Shown here: positions 35,293 to 43,106 of the stretch, in pieces
Numbering within the stretch: position 1 is the first letter of the stretch
Layout: every line of letters starts with the position of its first letter
DNA from: Vulcanimicrobiota bacterium
GTDB taxonomy: Bacteria > Vulcanimicrobiota > Xenobia > Xenobiales > JADMJV01
Length of the DNA: 64,000 bases
Reading direction: 5' to 3'
Assembly (NCBI GenBank): GCA_023447635.1
Contig: JAEXNA010000100.1
Coordinates: 22,102 to 86,101, forward strand
Made by a program: the position numbers and the translations under genes
Notes under the pieces: model-generated
Told to the model about the DNA's origin: nothing
Seen by the model: the letters and a program-made list of their open reading frames with translations, nothing else
Database searches by the model: none

Positions 35293-36243
35293 ATGAAGCT
35301 TTTTTTGCGCTCTCTTTTCCTGCTGTTCTTCCTCTGCTCTGCCACCTGGGCCCAGTCCGGACGGTGGGCTATCGCGATCCACGGCGGGGCGGGTTATAAC
35401 CCCGCTGACATGGCTCCGGCCCGGATCGCCCAGGTGCGGGAGGGGTTGGAGACGGCCCTGCAGGCCGGGGTCCAGGTGTTGGAGTCGGGAGGCAGCGCCC
35501 TGGAGTGCGTGGAGAAGGTCGTCCTGGTCTTGGAAGAGCGTCCCGAATTCAACGCGGGCAAGGGGGCGGTGTTCAACTCGGAAGGGAAGCACGAGTTGGA
35601 TGCGGCGGTGATGGACGGACGGGACCGGTCCTGTGGTGCGGTGGCGGGAGTACGCACGGTGCGGAATCCGGTCTCGCTGGCGCGTCTGGTGATGCAGAAG
35701 ACGAGGCACGTGATGCTGGTGGGCGACGGGGCCGAGCAGTTCGCCACCGAGCAGGGCGTCGAGCGAGTGGACAACTCCTGGTTCGACACCCCAAAAAGTC
35801 GCGCTTCGTGGGAGGCGCACAGCAAGGGGACGGTGGGCTGCGTGGCGCTGGACCAGCAGGGACATTTGGCGGCGGCGACCTCGACCGGCGGGCTGTCGAA
35901 CAAGAAGTGGGGCCGGGTGGGCGATTCGCCGGTGATCGGCGCGGGCACCTATGCCGACGACCGAAGCTGTGCGGTCTCTTGCACGGGCACGGGCGAAGAG
36001 TACATTCGCCGCTCCATCGCTCACGATATCAGCGCGCGGATGCTGTACAGCGGTGAGAGCACCACGGCGGCGGCTCAGCAGGCGATGGAGAGTCTGCCGG
36101 ACGACGTGGGCGGGCTGATCGTGGTGGGCCACGACGGCTCGATCGTGCTCTTGTTCAACACTACGGGGATGGCGCGGGGCGCTGCGAACTCGGAGGGGCG
36201 CTTCGATGTCGGGCTGGGCAAGGAGTGGGAGATCTCGCGCTAG
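35293..36243 (+). CDS. Exported isoaspartyl peptidase / plant-type L-asparaginase (family T2)
   Basis: 316 aa from ATG 35293. Signal peptide about residues 1-20 (LFLRSLFLLFFLCSATWAQS). Ntn-hydrolase motifs: AIAIHGGAGYNP, FNAGKGAVFNSEG and the autocleavage site KGTVGCVALD, where Thr180 becomes the N-terminal nucleophile; then GDSPVIGAGTYADD and CTGTGEEYIRR for substrate binding. Cleaves beta-aspartyl dipeptides such as beta-Asp-Arg. The start lies 50 bp from the divergent cyanophycinase start, so both could share a control region. No TAT motif; Sec export inferred. Confidence 0.93.
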   Translation: MKLFLRSLFLLFFLCSATWAQSGRWAIAIHGGAGYNPADMAPARIAQVREGLETALQAGVQVLESGGSALECVEKVVLVLEERPEFNAGKGAVFNSEGKHELDAAVMDGRDRSCGAVAGVRTVRNPVSLARLVMQKTRHVMLVGDGAEQFATEQGVERVDNSWFDTPKSRASWEAHSKGTVGCVALDQQGHLAAATSTGGLSNKKWGRVGDSPVIGAGTYADDRSCAVSCTGTGEEYIRRSIAHDISARMLYSGESTTAAAQQAMESLPDDVGGLIVVGHDGSIVLLFNTTGMARGAANSEGRFDVGLGKEWEISR

Positions 36244-36283
36244 GGTCGGACCTGGGCCGACAGGCGAGGCTCTCGTTCCCGCT

Positions 36284-36345
36284 CTCGATTCGCCGATCGG
36301 CGGAAGGTTCCGCGCATCGGTGAATCGGCGGCTTTTGGCTCGGGC
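36284..36345. repeat. Single copy of the 61-62 bp repeat (family D)
   Basis: The stretch with GATTCGCCGATCGGCGGAAG, then GTTCCGCGCATCGGTGAATC, then GGCGGC matches the unit repeated three times at 62440-62625. Arms GATTCGCCGAT and ATCGGTGAATC can pair with one G-T. It is in the 177-bp gap between the isoaspartyl peptidase and the DHH gene. Confidence 0.8.
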
Positions 36346-36420
36346 TGCGGGGGCGACGAGACGCTGGATAATGGGGCGGAAAAACTTAAGTGGCGAGGAG
36401 TTTCCCTGGCTCCAGGATTC

Positions 36421-37293
36421 ATGGCCCTGGGCGCCAAACATGACCGCCTGATGGCCCTCCTTCCTACGCCCGACTCCGTAACCGACGTTTGGTATCACGC
36501 CCAATGCGCTGACGGATTCGCCGCCGCAACGGCGGCCTGGATGATCCTGGGTGACCGCGCGACCTACACCGCTGTTCGCCACGGCGAACCGGCCCCGCCG
36601 ATCGGTCCCAAGGCCCACCTGGCTATCATCGACTTTGCCTATCCTCGCGAGCAACTTTTGGAGATCGCGGGACAGGTCGAGCGCCTGATTGTGCTCGACC
36701 ACCACCGCTCTGCCGAACTGGACCTGGCCGGTCTGAACTTCGCCGTCTTTGCTATGGACAAGTCCGGCGTGCGTATGGCCTGGGAGTTTTGGCACCCCGA
36801 AAAGCCGCTGCCCGAAGTGTTTGCTCTGATCGAAGATCGCGACCTCTGGCGCTGGGCTTTCCCCGACAGCAAAGACGTGGGTCTTGCGATCGCCCAGGAG
36901 CCGTTCGAGTTCGAACGCTGGGCCAACCTCGATGCCGCCGAACTCAAGGCGCTGGGTCACAGCCTGATGGGCTATCAGACTAATCTGATTCAGCGGATCA
37001 TGGGCAAGACCCACTGGGTCCATCTGGGCGGTTATCACGTTCCGGCCTGTAATTCTGGCTTGTTCCAAAGCGAGATCGGCGACGAACTGTGCCGCAAGTA
37101 TCCCGACGCCCCGTTTGCCGCCGTCTACTACAACAAAGGCGATATCATCGCCTGGTCGCTGCGCTCCATTGGCGAGTTCGACGTTAGCCGGGTCGCTTCG
37201 GGCTTCGGCGGCGGTGGCCATCGCAACGCGGCCGGATTTGGCGCACGCCCGGACAGCGGCGTCACAGCTGAACCCGTTCTTCCCACAACCTGA
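36421..37293 (+). CDS. DHH/DHHA1-family phosphoesterase
   Basis: 290 aa (ATG 36421, or codon 11 at 36451). N-terminal DHH domain with HAQCADGFAAATAAW, LAIIDFAYPREQL and LIVLDHHRSA for metal binding; the C-terminal DHHA1 domain ends VASGFGGGGHRNAAGF. Architecture matches the YybT/NrnA/RecJ-like superfamily; members hydrolyse short oligoribonucleotides, pAp or cyclic dinucleotides. Size and motif order suit an NrnA-like or stand-alone DHH hydrolase rather than full RecJ. Substrate not decidable from sequence. Confidence 0.88.
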   Translation: MALGAKHDRLMALLPTPDSVTDVWYHAQCADGFAAATAAWMILGDRATYTAVRHGEPAPPIGPKAHLAIIDFAYPREQLLEIAGQVERLIVLDHHRSAELDLAGLNFAVFAMDKSGVRMAWEFWHPEKPLPEVFALIEDRDLWRWAFPDSKDVGLAIAQEPFEFERWANLDAAELKALGHSLMGYQTNLIQRIMGKTHWVHLGGYHVPACNSGLFQSEIGDELCRKYPDAPFAAVYYNKGDIIAWSLRSIGEFDVSRVASGFGGGGHRNAAGFGARPDSGVTAEPVLPTT

Positions 37294-37484
37294 GCAAGCC
37301 TGAGCTGACCCGTTAGAGCGGACTCGTTCCCGCCGTCGTAACTCTCGTTCCGAACCAGAATCCCTTCGCCGAATCTGAGCGCCGCCTAGCTCGGACTTCG
37401 ACGGCGCACCTCGTCGCAAGGATGGGGGATAGGGTACCTTCTGGAGGTACACTCGACCGCCGCCTCCCTGTCATAATAGACAGC

Positions 37485-38453
37485 ATGGCAGCACACGCGG
37501 CATTGAGCCCTTTCAAAACAGCTTTCCAGGACTTTCGCGAAGAAGACGCCCCGCAGAAGGCGGCCGCCCTGTCGTTTTATGCGGTGACCGCCATTCCGCC
37601 GCTGGCGGTTTTGCTGACGGCTATCCTGGGCCTCGTGTACTCTGGGCCGCAGGCCGCTCAGGAGTTGGTCGGCCAGGTTACCTCGCTGTTTGGTCAGCAG
37701 ACCGGTGATACCATCGCCGAAATTCTGCAGCGACGCGACGAGTCGTCGAATGGCACCGCCGCCATCGGCGGCCTGGTCGTCTTGCTGATGGGCGCCAGCG
37801 GTTTCTTCGTCGAACTGCAGAAGGCGCTGAACTCGGTCTGGGGCGTGCAGCCCGACCCGAACGCCTCCTGGAAGAGCACCATCGTCAAACGCTTGATGAG
37901 TATGACCGTGGTGCTGGGGACCGGATTCTTACTGCTGGTTTCTCTGCTTGTTTCTACGGTGATCGCCGTCGCCAGCAGTTGGATGGAGGCTAAGCTGGGC
38001 CTGAGCCCCGCTTTTGCCAGCCTGGCCGAAGTAGGCCTGGGGTTCGCTATGATCACCGGTATGTTCGCCTTGATTTTCAAATATCTGCCCGACGCCAATA
38101 TCCCCTGGAGCGACGTTGGTCGCGGCGCCGCCACGACCGCGCTGCTCTTCATGGTGGGTAAGTTTGCTCTCGGCTGGTATCTCGGAAGGAGCAACTTCAC
38201 CGCCGACTACGGCAGCGCCGGTGCCCTGGTGCTGATTCTGTTCTGGGTCTACTATTCCAGCATGATCCTGCTCTTCGGGGCCGAGATCACTCAGGCTCAG
38301 GCCGAGGCGCGCGGCCATCAGGTGGTGCCTCAGAAACATGCCCGCATGGCCACGGACAGCCCTAGAGTCTCTCGCAAAGGCGCTCGGCGGACCCGCCCCG
38401 TCACTGACAGCGAAGGAGAGGGCTACCGCTCGAGCGGTCGCGCTCTAGCTTAG
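37485..38453 (+). CDS. YihY/UPF0761 (BrkB-type) inner-membrane protein
   Basis: 322 aa from ATG 37485. N-terminal FREEDAPQKAAALSFYAVTA, then IPPLAVLL, is the YihY signature; about six membrane helices follow (for example AAIGGLVVLLMGASGFFVEL, ATTALLFMVGKFALGWYLGR), with GSAGALVLILFWVYYSSMIL near the end, which is diagnostic. Formerly misannotated as ribonuclease BN; biochemical role uncertain, with transporter or envelope functions proposed. The C-terminal 45 residues are basic and disordered. Runs into the TAXI gene 12 bp downstream. Confidence 0.93.
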   Translation: MAAHAALSPFKTAFQDFREEDAPQKAAALSFYAVTAIPPLAVLLTAILGLVYSGPQAAQELVGQVTSLFGQQTGDTIAEILQRRDESSNGTAAIGGLVVLLMGASGFFVELQKALNSVWGVQPDPNASWKSTIVKRLMSMTVVLGTGFLLLVSLLVSTVIAVASSWMEAKLGLSPAFASLAEVGLGFAMITGMFALIFKYLPDANIPWSDVGRGAATTALLFMVGKFALGWYLGRSNFTADYGSAGALVLILFWVYYSSMILLFGAEITQAQAEARGHQVVPQKHARMATDSPRVSRKGARRTRPVTDSEGEGYRSSGRALA

Positions 38454-38465
38454 AGACCTCTCCCC

Positions 38466-39818
38466 ATGAGACCCTCGCGCGCCAAGATACGGCTCATCGT
38501 AACCATCCTATTCCTGCTGGTGCTCGTGGTCGGCTCCTGGTGGCAGCTCAAGGGTGGGCCTCCTCGTAAGATCGTGTTCGCCGCTGGCGACAAAGGGGGC
38601 GCTTACTACCAGTTGGCGCTGCGCTATCAAGAAGAGTTGGCCAGAAGCGGCCTCGAGGTGCAGGTTCTCGAGACCAAAGGCTCGGTCGAGAATCTGCAAC
38701 TCGTCGAGGACGGTCGGGCCGACATCGCCTTCGCCCAGAGTGGCCTCAAGGGGCGCGACCGGGGCGACCTGCGCTCGCTGGGCGCCATGTTCTTCGAACC
38801 CGTCTGGATATTTCAGAGGGGAGCTACCCGGGGCAACGAGATGTCAGGCCTCAAAGGGAAGCGTGTCGCCATCGGAGAGCTTGGTAGTGGAACGCGCGAA
38901 GTGGCCATGACTTTGCTCAACGACAACAAGTTGAGCAGCCAGGTCAAGCTGGTCAGCGTAGGGGGAGAGAAAGCCAGGGACCTGCTGCTGGCCAGAGAGC
39001 TGGATGCTCTTTTCCTGGTCGGCGCCCCGTCGATCGCGACCGTGAAGCAGCTTGCCAACACGGACGGCATCTCGATGATTCAGTTGACCAGGGCCAAAGC
39101 GTACTCTCGCTACCACGGGTCCTTGACCGACGTGACCCTGTTTCGCGGGATGCTGAATCTGGCCACGGATATCCCCCGAACGGACCGGCAGATGGTGGCC
39201 ACTTCGGCCAACCTGGTGGTCAGCGACCGCTTCCATTACGCTCTGGTCACTCTGGTGCTGCAGACCGCCAAAAAGATCCACCGCCCGGCCGGAGCGTTCA
39301 ACCTGGAAGGGGCGTTCCCGGCCGCGCGTCCCAACACTTTCCCCCTGGTCTCCGAGGCCCAGGAGTTCTACAACAAAGGGCCGTCGTTCTTCTATCGCAA
39401 TCTGCCGTTCTTCGTCGCCGCCAATCTGGACCGGCTGATCTTTTTCCTGCTGCCGCTGATCACGCTGCTGTTCCCCTTATCGAAGATTCTGCCGCCCTTC
39501 CTGGACTGGCTGCAGAACCGCGACATCAACCGGCTGCAGGGCGAACTGGCCCATTTGGAACTGAACCGCGAGGGGCTGGATCGGGGGCAGGCGAGGGAGA
39601 AGCTGGAAGCGCTGCGGGACGACATCTGGGAGCTCAAAAAGATGCCGCCCGACCATCAGAACGACGTGTTTTTGCTGCAGTTGCGCTACGAGCGGCTGCA
39701 GAGCGAGCTAGGGCAAAAGGAAGAGGACCGCCCGACCCCGTTCGGCCGCGCGAAGCGGCGCCCGGAACCTGACGGTCCTCCGACCGAGAGCGAGCAGGCC
39801 GGTCCGCCGCGCGAGTGA
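38466..39818 (+). CDS. TAXI-family TRAP substrate-binding protein with membrane and cytoplasmic extension
   Basis: 450 aa. N-terminal anchor helix (about 10-26), then a TAXI-type periplasmic binding domain (KIVFAAGDKGGAYYQLALRY, LKGKRVAIGELGSGTREVAM, SVGGEKARDLLLARELDALF) to about residue 300. A second membrane helix (ANLDRLIFFLLPLITLLFPL, about 318-340) leads to a charged coiled-coil tail (NRDINRLQGELAHLELNREG). No TRAP permease genes are adjacent, so the partner is elsewhere or this acts as a tethered sensor. The last codons run into the repeat region. Confidence 0.88.
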   Translation: MRPSRAKIRLIVTILFLLVLVVGSWWQLKGGPPRKIVFAAGDKGGAYYQLALRYQEELARSGLEVQVLETKGSVENLQLVEDGRADIAFAQSGLKGRDRGDLRSLGAMFFEPVWIFQRGATRGNEMSGLKGKRVAIGELGSGTREVAMTLLNDNKLSSQVKLVSVGGEKARDLLLARELDALFLVGAPSIATVKQLANTDGISMIQLTRAKAYSRYHGSLTDVTLFRGMLNLATDIPRTDRQMVATSANLVVSDRFHYALVTLVLQTAKKIHRPAGAFNLEGAFPAARPNTFPLVSEAQEFYNKGPSFFYRNLPFFVAANLDRLIFFLLPLITLLFPLSKILPPFLDWLQNRDINRLQGELAHLELNREGLDRGQAREKLEALRDDIWELKKMPPDHQNDVFLLQLRYERLQSELGQKEEDRPTPFGRAKRRPEPDGPPTESEQAGPPRE

Positions 39819-39910
39819 GCCTGAGCTCACTCGGCGGTGAGCCGGCTCATGGAGCGGTGAGCTTGGGCTCACTCTGCCGTGAGCCTGGGCTCACGAGGCA
39901 GTGAGCTTGA
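39812..39910. repeat. Family B-type GTGAGC hairpin repeats
   Basis: Short hairpin words GTGAGC-CTGA-GCTCAC, GTGAGC-TTGG-GCTCAC and GTGAGC-CTGG-GCTCAC recur between 39816 and 39895, matching the hairpin core of the 33432-33560 array, with irregular spacing. They overlap the last bases of the TAXI gene and abut the longer 70-bp units. Confidence 0.75.
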
Positions 39911-40125
39911 AAGCTCGCCGTGCTCCGTTTGGACAGCGTGGTGTTCAAATAGAGCACCAAAGATTCGCCCTGGCTGATTGAAAGCTCGCGGTGCTCCGTT
40001 TGGACACCGTGGTGTCCAAATAGGGCACCAAAGATTCGCCTTGGCTGATTGAAAGCTCGCGGTGCTCCGTTTGGACACCGTGGTGTCCAAATAGAGCACC
40101 AAAGATTCGCCCTGGCCGACCGAAG
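39910..40125. repeat. 70-71 bp tandem repeat with nested hairpin (family C), 3 units
   Basis: Units begin GAAAGCTCGC at about 39910, 39980 and 40051. Each holds a nested inverted repeat: outer arms GGTGCTC and GAGCACC, inner arms TTTGGACACC and GGTGTCCAAA around GT, giving a 40-bp near-perfect cruciform/hairpin in units two and three. Unit one has mismatches in the inner arms (GACAGC, TGTTC). The array separates the convergent TAXI and antiporter genes, so transcribed from either side it could stop transcription or stabilise 3' ends. Confidence 0.9.
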
Positions 40126-40132
40126 CTCGCGC

Positions 40133-42328
40133 CTACTCTCCGCTGAGCGGGTGTTCGCCGGCGCGGAAGATCAGTACGGAGGGCAGCTGCTCGACCCAGG
40201 CGCTCTCCGTGGTCTTCAGCGTGATCCAGCGAGCCAGCGAGACCACCGTCAGCTCCATCTTCTCCCAGAACTCCGGGTTCAGCTGGTCCGAAGCGACCTT
40301 GACGACGCTGTCCGTCCAGGGAGCCCCCTCCGGTGGTGTCCACAGCCCGTTCGGGTCGAACACGAACAGTTGCTCCGTCCCGTTGTTCAGCAGACGTCGC
40401 AGCAGCGGCTGAAGGTCGCCGTCGCGCTCGTTGAAGACGGGGAAGAACACGTTGCGGGCGCCCCGGAAGCCACGGTCGAGCAGGATCCCCAGGTGGGGCT
40501 GGACCTGCTCGATCAGCTCCTTGATCACTCCGCCCAGTTCGTTGTCGGAAAAGAGACCGCGGGAAGCTCCGACCAGGACCATCTCATAGGTCCCGGTGTT
40601 GGCCTCCTCTACAATGGTCTCGTCGATGTCGTCGTTGGCCCGATACATCGTGCTCAAGGGCACACCCAGTTGGGTCGCCGTCTGGCGCACCTCTTCAAAG
40701 GCCGCTCGTTCGAACTCCGAAGCCTGCAAAGGGCTGACCTCGCTGCTGGGCGTCATATGAAGGGCGGTGACCGGGGTCGAGCCGCCGTTGCCGCTGAGCC
40801 TGCGGGCCAGGTCTAGCAGTAGCGAACCGCGACGCGGCGGTCCAAAGGAGAGCAGGATCTTCGACCCCGCACCGCCATCGAGTTCGCCTTTGACGTAGAA
40901 CCGTTTCTCCAGGAAGTCCAGAGCAGGTCCCGTCATGACCGTAGTGGCCAGCGCCATCATCACCATCATGGTGAACACCTCGGCCGATAGCACACCCAGG
41001 TCGTAGCCGATGTTCAGCACCACCAGTTCCATCAGACCGCGAGTGTTCATCAGCACGCCGATGACCAGACTGTCCTTCCAGGGCAGTCCCATGAAGCGCG
41101 CCGCCAGAGCGCTGCCCACCAGCTTGCCAGTGACCGCCACGCTGATCACGGCCAGGCAGACCAGCCAAAGCTTCGGGCTGGAGAGCAGCCCCAGTTCGGT
41201 GCGCAAGCCGGTGAAGACAAAGAACAGTGGCAGCAGAAGAACCATCGCCACATCTTCGACCCGCTCGGTCAGAATGCGGCGGAAGTTGGGGTCTTCCGGC
41301 ATGATCGCGCCGGCCAGAAAAGCGCCGAACAGAGCGTGAATTCCGATAATCTCGGTGCTCCACGAGGACAGCAGAAGAATGGTAAAGATCAGCGCCATAA
41401 CCGGCTTGCTCAGCGTCTCTTCGCTGGGATAAAGGCGGCTGAGTCGGGTCAAGAAAGGGGCCACCCCTTTGAGCATGACGGCCAGGTAGATTAGGGTCAG
41501 GATCAGGGTGAAGATGGCCGACGTGAACGTCCCCGCCGACACGATGGCCACCACGGCAGCCAGCAAACACCACGCGGTCACGTCGTCGGCGGCCGCGCAG
41601 GTGATGGCGATGGTGCCCACCGAGGTGCGTGTCATATTGCGCTCCTGGATGATTCGGGCCAGCACCGGGAAGGCGGTGATGCTCATGGCGATCCCCATGA
41701 AAAGGCCAAACGAGACAAAGGAGGTCTCGGCCGGGGCAAACGGCTTGTAGAGCGCTAAGGAAAGGGCGATGCCCAGGAAGAACGGGAAAACGATACTGGC
41801 GTGGCTGATCACCACGGCTTCCCCGGCCTTGTTCTTGATCAGCCCGAGATCGAGCTCGATTCCGATCACGAACATAAACAGCACCAGTCCCACCTGAGCC
41901 AACAGGCTGAGGTGGGGTAAGGAGGCGGTCGGGAAAAGAGCGTCCTTGACCCCCGGAGCCAGCATCCCCAGCAGGGACGGTCCAAGGGCTATGCCAGCGA
42001 CGATCTCTCCCACCACCGAGGGCTGGCCGAGTTTCAGGCAGAGGGCGCCGAGCAGGCGCGCCACGGTCAGCACCACGATGATCTGGACCAGCAGCAGCGC
42101 CAGCGGAGAGCCCAGGTGGTGAAGCAGCCCCTCCCAGAAGATCGAGAACGCCGAACCGTGCGCCGTCGTGGCTGTTCCGGCCGACTTGTCTCCGGCGCTG
42201 CCGAGTTTTAGCAGCAGCAGCCCCAGTGCGGTGAACCCCCCCACGAAGAAGACGTAGAATAACGTCGTGCGTTGTCTCATCCGGGCTTGTTCGCCCCCGT
42301 TTTCGGAGGCGCCCGTCGAATTCGCCAA
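40133..42328 (-). CDS. CPA2 cation/proton antiporter with UspA-like tail
   Basis: 731 aa (codon 17, ATG 42280, is an alternative start). One extra N-terminal helix (about 22-42), then a 12-13-helix KefB/NhaS-type exchanger domain (about 75-460): LGQPSVVGEIVAGIALGPSL, FMFVIGIELDL, ITCAAADDVTAWCLLAAVVA with the ion-binding Asp pair, and VIGVLMNTRGLMELVVLNIG. The cytoplasmic tail (about 490-730) has nucleotide-binding UspA-like segments (MVLVGASRGLFSDNELGGVI). Last gene of a minus-strand unit beginning at 46612. Confidence 0.92.
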   Translation of the reverse strand: MANSTGASENGGEQARMRQRTTLFYVFFVGGFTALGLLLLKLGSAGDKSAGTATTAHGSAFSIFWEGLLHHLGSPLALLLVQIIVVLTVARLLGALCLKLGQPSVVGEIVAGIALGPSLLGMLAPGVKDALFPTASLPHLSLLAQVGLVLFMFVIGIELDLGLIKNKAGEAVVISHASIVFPFFLGIALSLALYKPFAPAETSFVSFGLFMGIAMSITAFPVLARIIQERNMTRTSVGTIAITCAAADDVTAWCLLAAVVAIVSAGTFTSAIFTLILTLIYLAVMLKGVAPFLTRLSRLYPSEETLSKPVMALIFTILLLSSWSTEIIGIHALFGAFLAGAIMPEDPNFRRILTERVEDVAMVLLLPLFFVFTGLRTELGLLSSPKLWLVCLAVISVAVTGKLVGSALAARFMGLPWKDSLVIGVLMNTRGLMELVVLNIGYDLGVLSAEVFTMMVMMALATTVMTGPALDFLEKRFYVKGELDGGAGSKILLSFGPPRRGSLLLDLARRLSGNGGSTPVTALHMTPSSEVSPLQASEFERAAFEEVRQTATQLGVPLSTMYRANDDIDETIVEEANTGTYEMVLVGASRGLFSDNELGGVIKELIEQVQPHLGILLDRGFRGARNVFFPVFNERDGDLQPLLRRLLNNGTEQLFVFDPNGLWTPPEGAPWTDSVVKVASDQLNPEFWEKMELTVVSLARWITLKTTESAWVEQLPSVLIFRAGEHPLSGE

Positions 42329-42401
42329 TCTTTAGATGACGTTTACACCGTGCGCGAGCCGGAGCGCTCCGGCTCCAACCACCCTTCCGAAGCCCGAGCC
42401 C

Positions 42402-43106
42402 TCAGCCGATGCCGGTCTCGTCCCCGTCTCCTACCAGACGCATGCGGTAGCCCACCGCCAGTTCGGTGACCAGGTACAGCGGACGACGCGGCTGAGGCTC
42501 GATCTTGCGACGAAGGTTGCTGACGTTAACCCGCAGCAGCTGAAGATCCTCGGCGTATTGAGGCCCCCAGACCATCTCCAGAAGCTGCACATGAGTCAGT
42601 ACTCGACCCGCGTTCTGCACCAGCACCTTCATCAAGTCCCATTCGGTAGGGGTAAGGGAGACCGGAGAGCCGTGGGAGGAGATCTCCCGGTCGCTCAGGT
42701 CGACCACCAGTCCGCCGCTGCGGAATACGGCCTCGACCGGTCCACTGCTGCCCCGACGCAGCGCCGCCCGCAGACGCGCCAGCAGCTCTTTGACCCCGAA
42801 CGGCTTGACCAGATAGTCGTCGGCCCCGGCGTCGAGCGCTTCCACGATCTCTTCTTCCGAGTCGCGCAAGGAGACGATAACGATCGGCACCTTGCTCCAG
42901 GTGCGCAGTTGGCGGGTGACCTGCAGGCCGTCGATGTCGGGAAGGCCCAGGTCCAGCACCACGCAGCCCGGCGTATCGCGGGCCACGGCGTCAAACGCCT
43001 GACGACCGTTGGCCGCTTCGCTGGTCTCGTAGCCTGCCGAGACCAGGCAGCCGCGGATAAAGCGGCGGACGGACGGCTCGTCGTCGACAATCAGGATATT
43101 CCGCAT
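42402..43106 (-). CDS. KdpE-like OmpR-family response regulator
   Basis: 234 aa. Receiver domain with ILIVDDEPSVRRFIRGCLVS, phosphoacceptor Asp in CVVLDLGLPDIDGLQVTRQL, and Lys in DDYLVKPFGVKELLARLRAA; winged-helix output with SLTPTEWDLMKVLVQNAGRV and LRVNVSNLRRKIEPQPRRPL, then YLVTELAVGYRM. These segments are the KdpE pattern. It overlaps the kinase stop by 16 nt. Context is antiporters rather than kdpFABC, so the regulon probably differs from classical potassium-ATPase control. Confidence 0.92.
   Translation of the reverse strand: MRNILIVDDEPSVRRFIRGCLVSAGYETSEAANGRQAFDAVARDTPGCVVLDLGLPDIDGLQVTRQLRTWSKVPIVIVSLRDSEEEIVEALDAGADDYLVKPFGVKELLARLRAALRRGSSGPVEAVFRSGGLVVDLSDREISSHGSPVSLTPTEWDLMKVLVQNAGRVLTHVQLLEMVWGPQYAEDLQLLRVNVSNLRRKIEPQPRRPLYLVTELAVGYRMRLVGDGDETGIG

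Noticed and set aside
35230..37452. 740-codon minus frame
   Set aside because: Antisense to the isoaspartyl peptidase and DHH genes, both with clear catalytic motifs.
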